Assembly: GCF_002088945.1 (NCBI RefSeq)
Contig: NZ_NCSU01000011.1
Location: forward strand, 795,920 to 859,919
Origin: Henriciella pelagia
GTDB taxonomy: Bacteria > Pseudomonadota > Alphaproteobacteria > Caulobacterales > Hyphomonadaceae
DNA: 64,000 bases
Direction: 5' to 3'
The position numbers and the translations under genes were made by a program. How positions within the stretch are numbered: position 1 is the stretch's first letter; each line of letters begins with the position of its first letter. The notes under the pieces are model-generated. The model had not been told where the DNA came from. It saw only the letters and a list, made by a program, of their open reading frames with translations, and made no database searches. Shown here in pieces: positions 1-7,943 of the stretch.

Positions 1-133
1 AGACAACGCGTCCGGCCCAGGGTTTCGACGTCCAGCCGAACAGCAGTTTGGCGAAACCCGAAGTCTGGCTGTCATCGGGCAGCTCATGTTCGCCATGATC
101 GGTCAGGTGGGGCGGTGTCACATGATCGCTCAT
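1..133 (-). CDS. Third Mrp/NuoL-type antiporter subunit, N-terminus only
   Basis: The reading frame starts at an ATG on the minus strand at 133 and runs off the window edge, so only about 44 residues are visible (MSDHVTPPHLTDHGEHELPD... with F-A-K-L-L-F-G-W following). Its start overlaps the stop of the preceding antiporter-like gene as ATGA, the same spacing seen along the operon, so it is co-translated. From the position I infer another NuoL/NuoM-type proton-conducting subunit of the Mrp complex. The visible part is a His/Asp-rich N-terminal tail and contains no membrane segment that could confirm this. Confidence 0.5.
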   Translation of the reverse strand, partial: MSDHVTPPHLTDHGEHELPDDSQTSGFAKLLFGWTSKPWAGRVV

Positions 134-1611
134 GGCTGGCCTCCAATGGCTGGCAGAAGGAAGTCGTAGAGTTCACCCATCAGGAAGAAGAGCACGACGG
201 TCCCGAATGCGGTGAAGACCGGCGCTGCCACCGTGAACATGGGGGCGCCTTCCGGTCGCTTGTACGGCGCAGGCTCCAGCGTGCCGCGTGGCGGCATCAG
301 CGCCAGGATCGCGATTGGCAGCAGGTACGCAATGTTGAGCAGCGAGGAAATGATCAGCACCCAGGCCACATAGCCGTCACCGGACTCGGCCGAGCCGAGC
401 ATCAACATGACTTTCGGCCAGCCCCCGGCCAGCGGCGGGATACCGATAATGGAGAGAGAGCCGATGAGAAACGCGCCGAAAACCCAGGGCATACGGCGGC
501 CAAGCCCACGCAATTGCGAAATTTCAGTCTTGCCGGTCGCGACATAGATGGCACCGGCACACATGAACAGCGTGATCTTGCCGAAAGCATGCGCCGCGAT
601 CTGCAAGCTGCCCCCCATCATGCCGGCCGAATTGGCAAGCATCACACCAGCCGTGACATAGGCCAGCTGGCCCACTGTCGAATAGGCAAGTCGTGCCTTC
701 AGATTGTCCTTTGTCAGGGCGACCAGCGATGCGACGACAATGGTAAAGCAGGCGACGCCCAGCACGAAGTCGCGCGCCGGCGTGTCTTTCAGGAGGTCAT
801 AGCCGAAGACATACAGCCCGACTTTGGCCATAGTGAACACACCCGCTTTCACCACAGCCACCGCGTGCAGCAGGGCCGAGACCGGTGTCGGGGCGACCAT
901 GGCATTGGGCAGCCAGAAATGGATCGGCATCAGCGCCGCCTTGCCGATACCGAAAGCAAACAGGATGAGCAGCGCGCTCGCGATGATGGGGGTGACCGCT
1001 TCAACGCCATTCAGCAGCCCGCCGGGCACGAAATCCATGCTACCGGCCAGCGTATAGGTCCAGATGATCGCAACGAGGAAAAGACCGATTGATGTAGCGA
1101 GCAGCGTCATCAGGTAGATGCTCGCGCCCTTCAGCGCCTTCTTGTCTTCCTTGTGCGCCACCAGCGGGAAGGTCGACAGGGTCAGAACCTCATAGAACAC
1201 GAACAGGGTGAACAGGTTTGCCGCCATCGCGACGCCCATCGCGCCCATCAGGGCGATGGCAAAGCAGATGTAGAAGCGCGTCTGGTTGCGCTCGCGATTG
1301 CCGCGCATATAGCCGATGGAATAGAAGCTGTTGACGATCCACAGGCCGCTCGCCACCAGCGCGAACATGGCGCCCAGCGGCTCCATCCTGAACGCAAAAT
1401 CCAGCCCCGGCACAGATGTCCCGAGCACAAGTTCGGCCGGCATGTCGCCGCCCACTGTTCCGGCCAGACCACACGCCGTGACAAACAGCGCCGCCGCACC
1501 GAGCAGCGTGATGCCTTCCCGGAAATCGGGCAGTTTGCCGGCAAAGAAGATGCCCACTGCCGTCAGCACCGGCAGGACCAGCGCTGCAATGATCAGGGTC
1601 TCACCGCTCAT
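130..1611 (-). CDS. Second MrpD/NuoM-like proton-conducting antiporter subunit
   Basis: The product is a 493-residue polytopic membrane protein of the NuoL/M/N-MrpA/D family, which moves protons or cations through the inner membrane. Family hallmarks are visible: the helix-5 glutamate in LFVFYEVLTLSTFPL, the lysine helix GIGKAALMPIHFWLP, and the broken-helix motif LLHAVAVVKAG with its second lysine. The start overlaps the mrpD stop by four bases. It differs clearly from the upstream mrpD gene, so it is a second paralogue and not a duplicate. A normal Mrp complex carries a fused MrpA here. This subunit, with the next one, may take that place. Confidence 0.85.
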   Translation of the reverse strand: MSGETLIIAALVLPVLTAVGIFFAGKLPDFREGITLLGAAALFVTACGLAGTVGGDMPAELVLGTSVPGLDFAFRMEPLGAMFALVASGLWIVNSFYSIGYMRGNRERNQTRFYICFAIALMGAMGVAMAANLFTLFVFYEVLTLSTFPLVAHKEDKKALKGASIYLMTLLATSIGLFLVAIIWTYTLAGSMDFVPGGLLNGVEAVTPIIASALLILFAFGIGKAALMPIHFWLPNAMVAPTPVSALLHAVAVVKAGVFTMAKVGLYVFGYDLLKDTPARDFVLGVACFTIVVASLVALTKDNLKARLAYSTVGQLAYVTAGVMLANSAGMMGGSLQIAAHAFGKITLFMCAGAIYVATGKTEISQLRGLGRRMPWVFGAFLIGSLSIIGIPPLAGGWPKVMLMLGSAESGDGYVAWVLIISSLLNIAYLLPIAILALMPPRGTLEPAPYKRPEGAPMFTVAAPVFTAFGTVVLFFLMGELYDFLLPAIGGQP

Positions 1612-3143
1612 CGCACACCTCCGATGAACAGGGCCTGGGCCGCGTCATTGGCCAGGCCGACAACGAAATTGCCATTGATACCGATCCACAGATTGGCCAG
1701 CGCCAGCACCCAGAGCGGCCCAAGCAGCAGCATGGGGGCTTCCTTCTGGCGCTTCTGGGGATTGTTCGGCGGCTTGAAGAAAACGGCCTGCAGGATGCGC
1801 CCCATATAGACGACTGCTAGAACGCTGGAGAACACGACAATCAGCGCCGCCCACCACCAGCCGCTCGCAAGAAGGGCCGACACCAGGGCGAACTTCGACT
1901 GGAAGCCGGCTGTCAGCGGCACGCCGATGAGCGACAGGGCGGCAATGGCAAAGGCCGTCATTGTCCACGGCGCGGACCGCCCAAGCCCGGCAAAATCATG
2001 AATGCGCGTGCCCTGATAGGTCAGCACAACACCGGCCACCGCCATGAACAGCGCGCCTTTCATAAGCGCGTGGTTCACGAGATGGAACATGCCGGCTGAG
2101 ACCCCTGCCGCTGTGCCGAGCGAGATGCCGAGCAGCATGTAGCCGACTTGCGCGACCGAAGAATAAGCGAGCGTCCGGCGTACATCGGTCTGGAAGATGG
2201 CCTGGAAGGAACAGGCCAGCATCGCCGCGATCCCCATTGGCGTAAGGATGAGCGCAAGGCTCGCACCTTCGAAGATAAATTCGAGCGAGAAGACCGAGAA
2301 GAGGAAGCGGACGAGCGCATAGATCGCTACCTTGGTGGCCGTTGCGGCAAGGAATGCGGTGACGAAGCTCGGGCTGTAGGTATAAGCGTTCGGCAGCCAC
2401 TGGTGCAGCGGGAACATCGCCGCCTTGAGGCCGAGGCCGACGAGGATAAAGGCGAAACCGACCTGTACGGCGCGGTTGCCGCTCGTATCCTGAAGCTGGA
2501 TGGCAAGATCGGCCATGTTGAGCGTACCGGTCGCCGCATAGAGGAAGCCGACACCGACAACGTAGAAACTGGCGCCAATCGTCCCCATCAGCAGATAGTT
2601 GATCGCCGCTGGAAGCGCCCGCCGGTCCCGGCCGGAGCCCAGCGCGACGAGCACATAGGTCGCAATCGAGGACAGTTCGAGGAAGACGAAAAGGTTGAAG
2701 GCATCGCCTGTCGCCGCAACGCCGAGCAGGCCCATGAAACAGACCTGGAACGCGCCGAAGAACATGGCGCGCTTTTCTTCATTGATCTCCGCCCGGATGG
2801 TCGGCCAGCCGAAAATGCTGGTCAGGAAAGCGATGAAGCTGACCAGCATCAGGACGAGGACATTCAGCGCATCTATGCGGAACTCGATGCCATAAGGCGG
2901 AGCCCATCCGCCCATCGCATAGGAGATGACGGCCCCACCCTCGACGGAACGGACCTGCGCAAGAAGGATGATGGACAGAAGCGTACACAGCGCGGTCACG
3001 ACCATGGTCATGATCCAGGCGATACGCCCACTGCCGGGCAGGAAGGCCGAAATCGGCCCGGCCAGGAGCGGCAGCACAATGATCAGCGCTGGCGCATGCG
3101 CTTCGGCCCAGGCCGGCGCGAGTTGCAGGATAAGATCAATCAT
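1608..3143 (-). CDS. mrpD: Na+/H+ antiporter subunit MrpD
   Basis: This is a 511-residue member of the NuoM/MrpD family with about 14 hydrophobic segments. Key charged residues of the proton path are present: the glutamate in LFVFLELSSIATYVL near residue 156 and the lysine in GLGLKAAMFPLHQWLP, followed by the second lysine in FLAATATKVAIY. The start overlaps the mrpC stop as ATGA. Together with the neighbours it forms a membrane complex that exchanges Na+ or K+ for H+, which is known to support alkali and salt tolerance in bacteria. Confidence 0.9.
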   Translation of the reverse strand: MIDLILQLAPAWAEAHAPALIIVLPLLAGPISAFLPGSGRIAWIMTMVVTALCTLLSIILLAQVRSVEGGAVISYAMGGWAPPYGIEFRIDALNVLVLMLVSFIAFLTSIFGWPTIRAEINEEKRAMFFGAFQVCFMGLLGVAATGDAFNLFVFLELSSIATYVLVALGSGRDRRALPAAINYLLMGTIGASFYVVGVGFLYAATGTLNMADLAIQLQDTSGNRAVQVGFAFILVGLGLKAAMFPLHQWLPNAYTYSPSFVTAFLAATATKVAIYALVRFLFSVFSLEFIFEGASLALILTPMGIAAMLACSFQAIFQTDVRRTLAYSSVAQVGYMLLGISLGTAAGVSAGMFHLVNHALMKGALFMAVAGVVLTYQGTRIHDFAGLGRSAPWTMTAFAIAALSLIGVPLTAGFQSKFALVSALLASGWWWAALIVVFSSVLAVVYMGRILQAVFFKPPNNPQKRQKEAPMLLLGPLWVLALANLWIGINGNFVVGLANDAAQALFIGGVR

Positions 3144-3688
3144 GCCGGGTCGGCCTCACCGGGATGGTCATGGGCATATTCTGCCAGGGCAACTTCAAGG
3201 TCCATTTCGCGGATCTCGTCGCTTTCGATCGTGCCATAGGCTTCTCGGATACGCACAACAATGGCGAGCCCGACAGCGAGCGTTGCCACGCCGACGACGA
3301 TTGCGGTGAGCATCAGCACGTGCGGAAGCGGGTTCGAATAGATGTGTTCAAGCCCATGACTTGCAGCGCCATGGGCTGTGTCGGCGACACCATGCCCCGC
3401 GTCAGCCGCCACACCATGTGCTGCGTCCGCCCCATGGGCTGCCGCAGCTGCAACATCCTCTGCATGGTCACCGCCATGGCCTTTTGCGTCCGCACCGAAC
3501 AGGATCGGAGCGGTGCCGCCATCAATGCGCGACAGAGAGATGTAGAACAGGATGATCGAGGTCTGGAAAACCGAGAGACCGACCAGCCGCTTGATCAGAT
3601 TGGTAGACGAAAACAGCGTGTAGAGGCCGATCATCATCAGCCCGATGATCGCCCAGTAATTGCCGCGCTCTAGGATGAATTCGACCAT
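3140..3688 (-). CDS. mrpC: MrpC (NuoK-like) subunit with a His/Ala-rich insertion
   Basis: MrpC/NuoK is a small three-helix subunit, usually about 110-120 residues. This one has 182. The first two helices (residues about 10-55, including SVFQTSIILFYISLSRIDGG) and the last helix (about 118-142, LPHVLMLTAIVVGVATLAVG) are typical. Residues about 70-115 are an extra segment made of repeated H-G and A-H-G units with acidic residues (for example HGADAAHGVAADAGHG). A hydrophilic C-terminal tail follows. The start overlaps the mrpB stop by one base. The insertion lies between helices 2 and 3, in a loop that faces solvent. Confidence 0.88.
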   Translation of the reverse strand: MVEFILERGNYWAIIGLMMIGLYTLFSSTNLIKRLVGLSVFQTSIILFYISLSRIDGGTAPILFGADAKGHGGDHAEDVAAAAAHGADAAHGVAADAGHGVADTAHGAASHGLEHIYSNPLPHVLMLTAIVVGVATLAVGLAIVVRIREAYGTIESDEIREMDLEVALAEYAHDHPGEADPA

Positions 3689-4140
3689 TACCAGTCCTCA
3701 TCCTTGATTTCAGTGACCCGGCCGGCAAAGGCGTAGAAGATCGACAGCATTGAGCCGGCCACGGCGAACAGCACGCCCAGTTCGACGAACAGGATGCCGT
3801 AGTGCTGACCGTAGTGGCCGCCTGGCTCTTCATTGAAGAGAGCATCGTAATCGAGATAGTTGCCGCCCATCATCAGGGCCCAGACACCCACAGCACCAAA
3901 GATGATGAAGCCGAGCGCCGAGAGCGACCGCGCAAACCATGGCGGGACCGCTTTCATCGCCGGCGTGATGCCGAAAATCAGCGAATACAGGATGACAGCA
4001 ACCGCAATGATGACGCCCGCCTGGAAACCGCCTCCCGGGCTGTAGTCACCGTGGAAATGAACATAGAGCGCGAACAGCGAAATGATTGGAATCAGCGGCT
4101 TTGCGACAACCCGCAGGATGACATGATGGTCGGTCTTCAT
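3688..4140 (-). CDS. mrpB: Na+/H+ antiporter subunit MrpB
   Basis: The 150-residue product carries the MnhB/MbhF family signature LYVHFHGDYSPGGGFQAGVI near the N-terminus, followed by further membrane helices and a cytoplasmic tail ending EIKDEDW. I chose the ATG at 4140, four bases after the previous stop and preceded by an AAGGGG-type ribosome site. A longer in-frame reading from 4200 would overlap the upstream gene heavily. MrpB is a structural membrane subunit of the antiporter complex. Confidence 0.9.
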   Translation of the reverse strand: MKTDHHVILRVVAKPLIPIISLFALYVHFHGDYSPGGGFQAGVIIAVAVILYSLIFGITPAMKAVPPWFARSLSALGFIIFGAVGVWALMMGGNYLDYDALFNEEPGGHYGQHYGILFVELGVLFAVAGSMLSIFYAFAGRVTEIKDEDW

Positions 4141-4144
4141 CGCC

Positions 4145-4741
4145 TCACCCCTTCTTGTCGGTTTTCTTGCGCAGCGAAGCCGAGAGCGAACGCTCTCCAA
4201 ACCCCAGCAGCAGGATCACGGACAGCGCCGCAGCGAAGACGACGCCCGTCTCGCCAAGCGTATCGAACCCCCGATAGCTGGCGAGAACCGCCGTCACGAT
4301 GTTCGGCACGCCGATGTCTTCAGGCGTGCGCTCCAGATAGGCCGTGCCGACATAAGTGTTGGCCGGGCTGTCAGGGTCACCAAAGGCTGGCAGGTCGATT
4401 GTCGCATAGACCAGCATGCAGCCGACGGCGATGACCGCGAAGAGCGGCACGATCCGCATGGCACGCGGTTCGGGCTTGGCCGTGCGCGACGTCAGCAACA
4501 TTGCCCCAAGCAGCAAGGCCGTCGATATACCCGCGCCCACTGCAGCTTCGGTAAAGGCGACATCAACCGCATCAAGCGCCACAAACCATGTGGCCGATAT
4601 CAGTGAATAGACGCCCGAAAGCATGACAATGGCGAACAGGCTGCGCATGCGGGCAATCGCCACGCCAATGACGAACAGCAAGCCGAGCAGCACAACATTG
4701 ATCAGAGCAATGGCGAGGTCGGCGCCTTCATATCCTGTCAT
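4145..4741 (-). CDS. MbhD/MbhE-like subunit (MrpA C-terminal equivalent)
   Basis: The 198-residue membrane protein matches the DUF4040/MbhD family in its first half (NVVLLGLLFVIGVAIARMRS, then DAVDVAFTEAAVGAGISTAL) and ends with an MbhE-like helix and the segment YRGFDTLGETGVVFAAALSV, which is characteristic of the MrpA C-terminus. In most bacterial Mrp systems these domains are fused to the large MrpA antiporter. Here they stand alone. The ATG at 4741 has a GAGGAGG ribosome site and lies one base after the mrpG stop. Confidence 0.87.
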   Translation of the reverse strand: MTGYEGADLAIALINVVLLGLLFVIGVAIARMRSLFAIVMLSGVYSLISATWFVALDAVDVAFTEAAVGAGISTALLLGAMLLTSRTAKPEPRAMRIVPLFAVIAVGCMLVYATIDLPAFGDPDSPANTYVGTAYLERTPEDIGVPNIVTAVLASYRGFDTLGETGVVFAAALSVILLLGFGERSLSASLRKKTDKKG

Positions 4742-4742
4742 T

Positions 4743-5102
4743 TCAGCCAGCCTCCTCTTCTTCGGGGTTGCTGGTCCGTCGTCCGATGACCGGCTGCAAG
4801 CCTGCTGTATGCGCGGCATTGGCGAGCGCATGCGAACCGGTCGGGCCAGTCAGGAACAGGAACAGCCAGATTGCGGCAAGTTTGAAGACCACAAGCCATG
4901 TCGGGGCAAGCAGTGCCATACCCACGATCAGGATCGTGGCTGCCCCGGTATCGGTGACACTTGCTGCGTGGAGCCGTGTGTAGAAATCGGGAAAGCGCAG
5001 GACGCCGACGGTCCCGATAATGGCCAGCCCTGCGCCGACGAGGCAAAGGAATGCGCCGAGAACCGGCTTGATCGCCATGATCACATCAATCAGCTCACTC
5101 AT
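4743..5102 (-). CDS. mrpG: Na+/H+ antiporter subunit MrpG
   Basis: This 119-residue protein matches the MnhG/PhaG family. It has three predicted helices and the conserved stretch IGTVGVLRFPDFYTRLHAAS followed by D-T-G-A near residues 27-52. The C-terminus is a short acidic tail (NPEEEEAG). The start overlaps the end of mrpF by eight bases, which implies translational coupling. MrpG is one of the small subunits needed for assembly of the complex. Confidence 0.92.
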   Translation of the reverse strand: MSELIDVIMAIKPVLGAFLCLVGAGLAIIGTVGVLRFPDFYTRLHAASVTDTGAATILIVGMALLAPTWLVVFKLAAIWLFLFLTGPTGSHALANAAHTAGLQPVIGRRTSNPEEEEAG

Positions 5103-5406
5103 CGTCGCCTCCCTGCACAGTCCTGCGCGGCGCGGTGCGGCGCATGAGCGGCACCTGGAAGGAGCGATACCGGAAGAACTTCAGGATCGCGATGGTGGAA
5201 ACAAAGTTGATAAGAGCATAAAGCACTGAAATATCTAGAAAATCAGGACGCCCCAGAACAAAGCCCAGCACCCCGATAAAGAGCACGATCTTGGTGCCCA
5301 TGGAGTTTACGGCGAGGACCCGGTCGTACAGCGTCGGTCCCAAGAGGACGCGAATCAGCATCAGCCCGATCGCCACGATAAGCGCAACAGCGGCAGCCCC
5401 GATCAT
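5095..5406 (-). CDS. mrpF: Na+/H+ antiporter subunit MrpF
   Basis: A 103-residue protein with three hydrophobic helices. The family motif is R-V-L-L-G-P-T-L-Y-D-R-V-L-A-V-N-S-M-G, next to FIGVLGFVLGRPDFLDISVL. The start overlaps the mrpE stop as ATGA. In the Mrp family MrpF has been linked to cation and bile-salt transport. Here that is inferred from family membership only. Confidence 0.92.
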   Translation of the reverse strand: MIGAAAVALIVAIGLMLIRVLLGPTLYDRVLAVNSMGTKIVLFIGVLGFVLGRPDFLDISVLYALINFVSTIAILKFFRYRSFQVPLMRRTAPRRTVQGGDDE

Positions 5407-5894
5407 GTGGCCACCTGCCTGCTGCCATCGGCAGCCTTCCAGGAGCGCTCATCCATCTCGGCGAAGGATTCCGGGGTTGCCGATTCCTCGAACAGGGCAT
5501 GGACCAGCAATTTGTCCCCCTCCACCTCAACCGTCACCGTGCCTGGTGTCAGCGTGATCGAGTTGGCGAAAACGGTCTTGGCAAGATCGCTCTCACAGCG
5601 GGTCTTCACTTTCACAAGCGCCGGATTGATGTCGAGATTCGCGCTCACACAGGCCTTGATGACGGGCCAGTTCGCCTTGAAGATCTCGACAACCAGCCAG
5701 CCCCAATAGGCGAAAAGATTAAGTGTCCGCGCATAGGGTGCGCCTTCGCGGTCAAGGGTTTCAAGCCGCGACGCCAGTACAAGAGAGATCAGAATCGATA
5801 TCGTGCCGAGCGTCAGGATCAACGGCGTGTAGATTCCCGACAGGCCGAGCCAGAGCGCTGCCAGCACCAAGATCAGCCCCAGAAAGTAGCCCAC
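5403..5894 (-). CDS. mrpE: Na+/H+ antiporter subunit MrpE, first gene of the operon
   Basis: The 163-residue product has two N-terminal membrane helices, a further hydrophobic segment (LFAYWGWLVVEIFKANWPVI) and a cytosolic domain with the MnhE/PhaE motif S-I-T-L-T-P-G-T-V-T-V-E-V near residues 112-124. It is the first gene of a nine-gene minus-strand run joined by overlaps or gaps of a few bases, so its promoter should lie in 5895-5980. I see no confident promoter motif there. Confidence 0.92.
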   Translation of the reverse strand: MGYFLGLILVLAALWLGLSGIYTPLILTLGTISILISLVLASRLETLDREGAPYARTLNLFAYWGWLVVEIFKANWPVIKACVSANLDINPALVKVKTRCESDLAKTVFANSITLTPGTVTVEVEGDKLLVHALFEESATPESFAEMDERSWKAADGSRQVAT

Positions 5895-5980
5895 GAAACT
5901 CCCGCTCCGATTTCTTCAGACACAATAGACAGGGTCGCTGTTACCCGGTCAATTTCGGTTTGGCCAGTGCCAAGACCAGT

Positions 5981-7183
5981 CTATCGGCCGAAAACCAGCC
6001 GAGCGGTACGTTGTGACGCAGAGTATGTCTCATCCGTGGTCAGTTCCGCGCCGTCTTCTGCAGCAGCTCCAGCCATGCGGGGAGAGTAGGAGGATGAAAG
6101 TGACCAGTTCCAGTAACGCAGGGTCGTCTGAGCCTTCGCGACCGCAAGAAGCTCGTAGGTTTCCTGCACATAGGCAAATTGCGGATGAGGATCGCCCTCC
6201 GCCAGCTCAAGCGGCCGACGCAGCGCCTTCCACAGCGATGTGAGGTATGGGCGCTTGAGCCCGGTGGCCTTGCACAGAACAGCAAGGCCCTCCCCGCCCG
6301 GATCGCTCAGGATCTTTGCAATCGTGATCGGCTTGACGCCGGCGAGGAAACCGATTTCCTGCGCAAGCTCCGGATCAAGCCCCTGCTCTGCAGCCACTTC
6401 GATGGCTTGTTCCAGACTGTCATATGGGCTTTTCTCGATGGCGGGACGATTGCGCTGACGCCGCTCGATCAGCTGCAGCGTCTTGCGGGCGACCGGATCG
6501 GACCAACCTTCCTGGGCTGCGACGGCAAAGACGTCCGAACAAAGGTCGACAAGCTCGGTGCGTTCGGCCGCCTGGCGCTGGAGGATGGTGCGACGGGTTG
6601 GCCCATCCGACCACCAGAACATTGCCATGGCCTGGCTGGGAATGAGTTCAAGCCGTTTGATGATGAGCGGGGCGAGGCCTTCAATCTTGCGGGAATGCTG
6701 GACCAGCATGTCCATGCCGGACTCTGAAATCGTTGCCCCCTCATTCTTGAGCAGTCGCTTCAGAACAGCGCCCTCTTCGCGCTCACACAACTTTTCAGCG
6801 ACGGCCGGGCTAACCCTCTTGCGGCCAGCGATCAGCAGGCGATGGTCGATTGTGGTCTTATCGACAAACTCACACAGGTCCGCCGAATCATAGACCTCAT
6901 TGTCTTCCAGAAGGCAGCGGGCGATCTCGATATCGCTCTGCGCCAGGTATCGCATCAGGCGGCGCGGGGCTTCCTTGGTAACCTTCAGGCGTTTGGCGCA
7001 GAACAGTCGCTCTTCCTTGCTGGCGTGAAAAAGCATGTCGAGCAGGATGTCGCCGCCCATCGAACGGTCTTGTGGGGCCACTGATGTCGCCGGCAAGGCC
7101 ACAAAATCGATCAGTCGCCGGAATAGCAGGCGCCGCGCCCGTCCTGCTTCTTGTGAGTCTGAAATGTCTGTGATTTCGGCCAT
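5981..7183 (-). CDS. DUF2336-type alpha-helical repeat protein
   Basis: The 400-residue soluble protein lacks a signal peptide or membrane helix and is made of helical repeats typical of DUF2336 proteins of Caulobacterales and relatives. Recognisable segments are LLIAGRKRVSPAVAEKLCER and the basic, Trp-containing segment MAMFWWSDGPTRRTILQRQA. The family has no established biochemical role. The gene is monocistronic, separated from the Mrp operon by 86 bases and from the DoxX-like gene by 71. Confidence 0.8.
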   Translation of the reverse strand: MAEITDISDSQEAGRARRLLFRRLIDFVALPATSVAPQDRSMGGDILLDMLFHASKEERLFCAKRLKVTKEAPRRLMRYLAQSDIEIARCLLEDNEVYDSADLCEFVDKTTIDHRLLIAGRKRVSPAVAEKLCEREEGAVLKRLLKNEGATISESGMDMLVQHSRKIEGLAPLIIKRLELIPSQAMAMFWWSDGPTRRTILQRQAAERTELVDLCSDVFAVAAQEGWSDPVARKTLQLIERRQRNRPAIEKSPYDSLEQAIEVAAEQGLDPELAQEIGFLAGVKPITIAKILSDPGGEGLAVLCKATGLKRPYLTSLWKALRRPLELAEGDPHPQFAYVQETYELLAVAKAQTTLRYWNWSLSSSYSPRMAGAAAEDGAELTTDETYSASQRTARLVFGR

Positions 7184-7254
7184 GTCTTAACCAGGAAGGC
7201 TTATAGACTATGGAACCTGCCACACAGAAGTTAACAGCCGGTGAGGACTAAATC

Positions 7255-7725
7255 CTACCGGAACGGGTTCTTGCGCCGCCCCGGATGCACGAAAATTAGC
7301 AGCATGGAGATGGCCAGCATGCCGATGGCGAGAGCGAACAGCCGTCCGCCGTCTGTTTCCGTCGAGCCTGCAGAGAGCGATAGCGGAACCTCCCGGCCCA
7401 GAACCTCCGGCATCAAATGCGCCGCGAGTGCACCGGCGAGGATGAAGAAGGACAGGACCGCACCAAACCGCCGCGTGGGCGGGATCAGCAGGAAGACGCA
7501 GGCGATCAGCTCCAGGATGGCAACAATGACGCGGCCTGTCGGCTCGAGCCATGCCATCCCCGTATTGAGCGCCATCGTCTGGAAAACGATATTCTCGCCC
7601 GGCCGGTCGAACAGTTTCACTGCCCCTTCCGGCGGGTCAGGCAGCGGGTGCACAGTGGCCTGCAGGAACATGAAGATCAGGAACAGGGCCAGTACCCAGC
7701 TCGCCAGCAGCCGTAATCCACGCAT
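7255..7725 (-). CDS. DoxX-like small membrane protein
   Basis: The 156-residue protein has four hydrophobic segments in the DoxX/DUF4267-like layout: an N-terminal helix, a periplasmic loop (HPLPDPPEGAVKLFDRPGEN), then GRVIVAILELIACVFLLIPP, a third helix with LAAHLMPEVLG, and a final helix before a basic tail (HPGRRKNPFR). DoxX-like proteins are linked to redox or thiol homeostasis in some bacteria, but no specific role can be assigned here. Confidence 0.65.
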   Translation of the reverse strand: MRGLRLLASWVLALFLIFMFLQATVHPLPDPPEGAVKLFDRPGENIVFQTMALNTGMAWLEPTGRVIVAILELIACVFLLIPPTRRFGAVLSFFILAGALAAHLMPEVLGREVPLSLSAGSTETDGGRLFALAIGMLAISMLLIFVHPGRRKNPFR

Positions 7726-7943
7726 GGGCAGTCGTCCCTCTCACCGCAACTACCGGCAAACAATAACGCCTGACCGGAAGAACACAATTGCGCGTTAACC
7801 ACTATGCCAGAGAAACGTGGCAGCGGCATGACCCGTGCGCTGGCTGACGCTGACGCGCGGTGCACCTGCAATTTTGCTTTTAACTCGGCGCACGGCCTAT
7901 ACAGTCGCGAGCGTTTGGGACAGTCAGGTGAGTTCGCGGGTCG

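Noticed and set aside
115..3239. Several plus-strand frames over the Mrp genes, rich in Arg, Gln, His and Asp
   Set aside because: Their composition is that of antisense translation of membrane protein genes.
7212..7232. GGAAC followed by GTT upstream of the DoxX-like gene
   Set aside because: The spacing is 13 bases, not 16-17, and the orientation points away from a gene start.
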